This document shows, piece by piece, positions 63,558-64,000 of a stretch of DNA of 64,000 nt. Origin of the DNA: Acidovorax temperans (GTDB lineage: Bacteria > Pseudomonadota > Gammaproteobacteria > Burkholderiales > Burkholderiaceae_C); assembly GCF_006716905.1 (NCBI RefSeq), contig NZ_VFPV01000002.1, forward strand, positions 248,001-312,000, in the 5' to 3' direction. Both the position numbers and the translations under genes were made by a program. The notes under the pieces were generated by a model. It was given only the letters and a program-made list of their open reading frames with translations, had not been told where the DNA came from and ran no database searches. The first letter of the stretch is position 1, and each line of letters starts with the position of its first letter.

Positions 63558-64000
63558 TCATGGCGTGGCAGTGGCTTGGGCGGCGTTGTAGGCTGCTTGC
63601 ACGGTCACAGGGCCGTTTTCGCAGCCGCGAAACAGCCACTGGCTGGGCGCAAAACGGGCGTCCGGGCCATCTGGCGGCGGCTTGCCCACTTCGGCTTGCA
63701 GGTCGTAGGGGATGTGCGGCACCTGGAACAGAGCGATCTGGCCCTTGCGGCACTGCAGCGTGGGCATGACCTTGTTGGGCACCCAGGTCTGCGTGGCCGT
63801 GTCATAGCGGTGCACCGGCCCGATGCGCTGGTTGTCGGCCAGCTCCACCCGCATGGGCACCACCTGCAAGGCGGTCGCCAGCACGCCAGCCACCTCCACC
63901 GGCTGTGCAAAACGAACGGCGTCCAGGCCATGCAGGGCCAGGGGGCGGTGGGGTTCGCCCCGGTCAAAGGGGTCTGTGCGGTTGATGAAGCTGCCTGCAG
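63558..64000 (-). CDS. protein of unknown function (5' end outside window)
   Basis: The frame is open from the window end down to a stop at 63558 and shows about 147 residues. Readable parts are AGSFINRTDPFDRGEPHRPL, LATALQVVPMRVELADNQRI, WVPNKVMPTLQCRKGQIALF and SQWLFRGCENGPVTVQAAY. The GTG at 63899 is unlikely to be the start because homologous-looking sequence continues before it. I did not recognise the family. Convergent with the MurU-like gene. Confidence 0.6.
   Translation of the reverse strand, partial: AGSFINRTDPFDRGEPHRPLALHGLDAVRFAQPVEVAGVLATALQVVPMRVELADNQRIGPVHRYDTATQTWVPNKVMPTLQCRKGQIALFQVPHIPYDLQAEVGKPPPDGPDARFAPSQWLFRGCENGPVTVQAAYNAAQATATP

Overview
The window is GC-rich chromosomal DNA with dense, often overlapping genes. 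The content fits a beta-proteobacterium of the family Comamonadaceae, probably Acidovorax or a close relative. Reasons: protein sequences and gene order of that type, a protocatechuate 4,5-cleavage cluster with tripartite tricarboxylate (Bug) receptors, a heme d1 cluster, and many short palindromic repeats with the core GCGCTT-N7-AAGCGC. I saw no tRNA, rRNA or CRISPR array.

Layout. 1-5.3 kb: end of a flavin amine-oxidase-like gene, then a divergent pair (secreted 5'-nucleotidase lipoprotein and phytase-like esterase) with possible Pho boxes between. 5.3-10.6 kb: a SRAP-like protein lacking the catalytic residues, an acyl-CoA dehydrogenase, a YidB-like protein, SPOR protein, biotin ligase and a SET-domain protein. 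10.7-18.6 kb: topoisomerase III with a SWIB tail, a small lipoprotein, an SF1 helicase, an SDR and a DUF2130 protein. 18.7-29.3 kb: RarD, flavin reductase, M20 peptidase, a hydrolase remnant, VOC protein, methyltransferase plus TapT (DTW) protein, chemoreceptor, pirin and SlyD. 29.3-31.5 kb: a two-gene DNA repair module (DUF4130 and radical SAM).

31.5-36.6 kb is a mobile-element zone. An IS1595-family element sits exactly in a palindrome matching a LexA box in front of the radical SAM gene. Further on, a 106-bp miniature element has been hit by an IS5-family and an IS630-family element, and the IS630 transposase is itself split by an IS200-type element.

36.7-44.3 kb: cobA diverges from nirC-nirF-nirDL-nirG-nirH-nirJ-nirN across a palindromic FNR/Dnr-type site. 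This is the heme d1 pathway (uroporphyrinogen III to precorrin-2, siroheme decarboxylation, NirJ and NirF steps, NirN dehydrogenation), but nirS itself is not in the window.

44.3-54.4 kb: a LysR regulator diverges from a protocatechuate 4,5-cleavage operon. LigAB open the ring, LigC oxidises the semialdehyde, LigI opens the pyrone, LigJ hydrates oxalomesaconate and LigK splits the product to pyruvate and oxaloacetate. Two Bug-type binding proteins and a signal-less ModA-like protein lie within it. 54.6-64 kb: MscS channel, YihY/BrkB protein, gap and tkt separated by a type II restriction-modification pair, S-adenosylmethionine decarboxylase, a MurU-like nucleotidyltransferase and a partial gene of unknown function.
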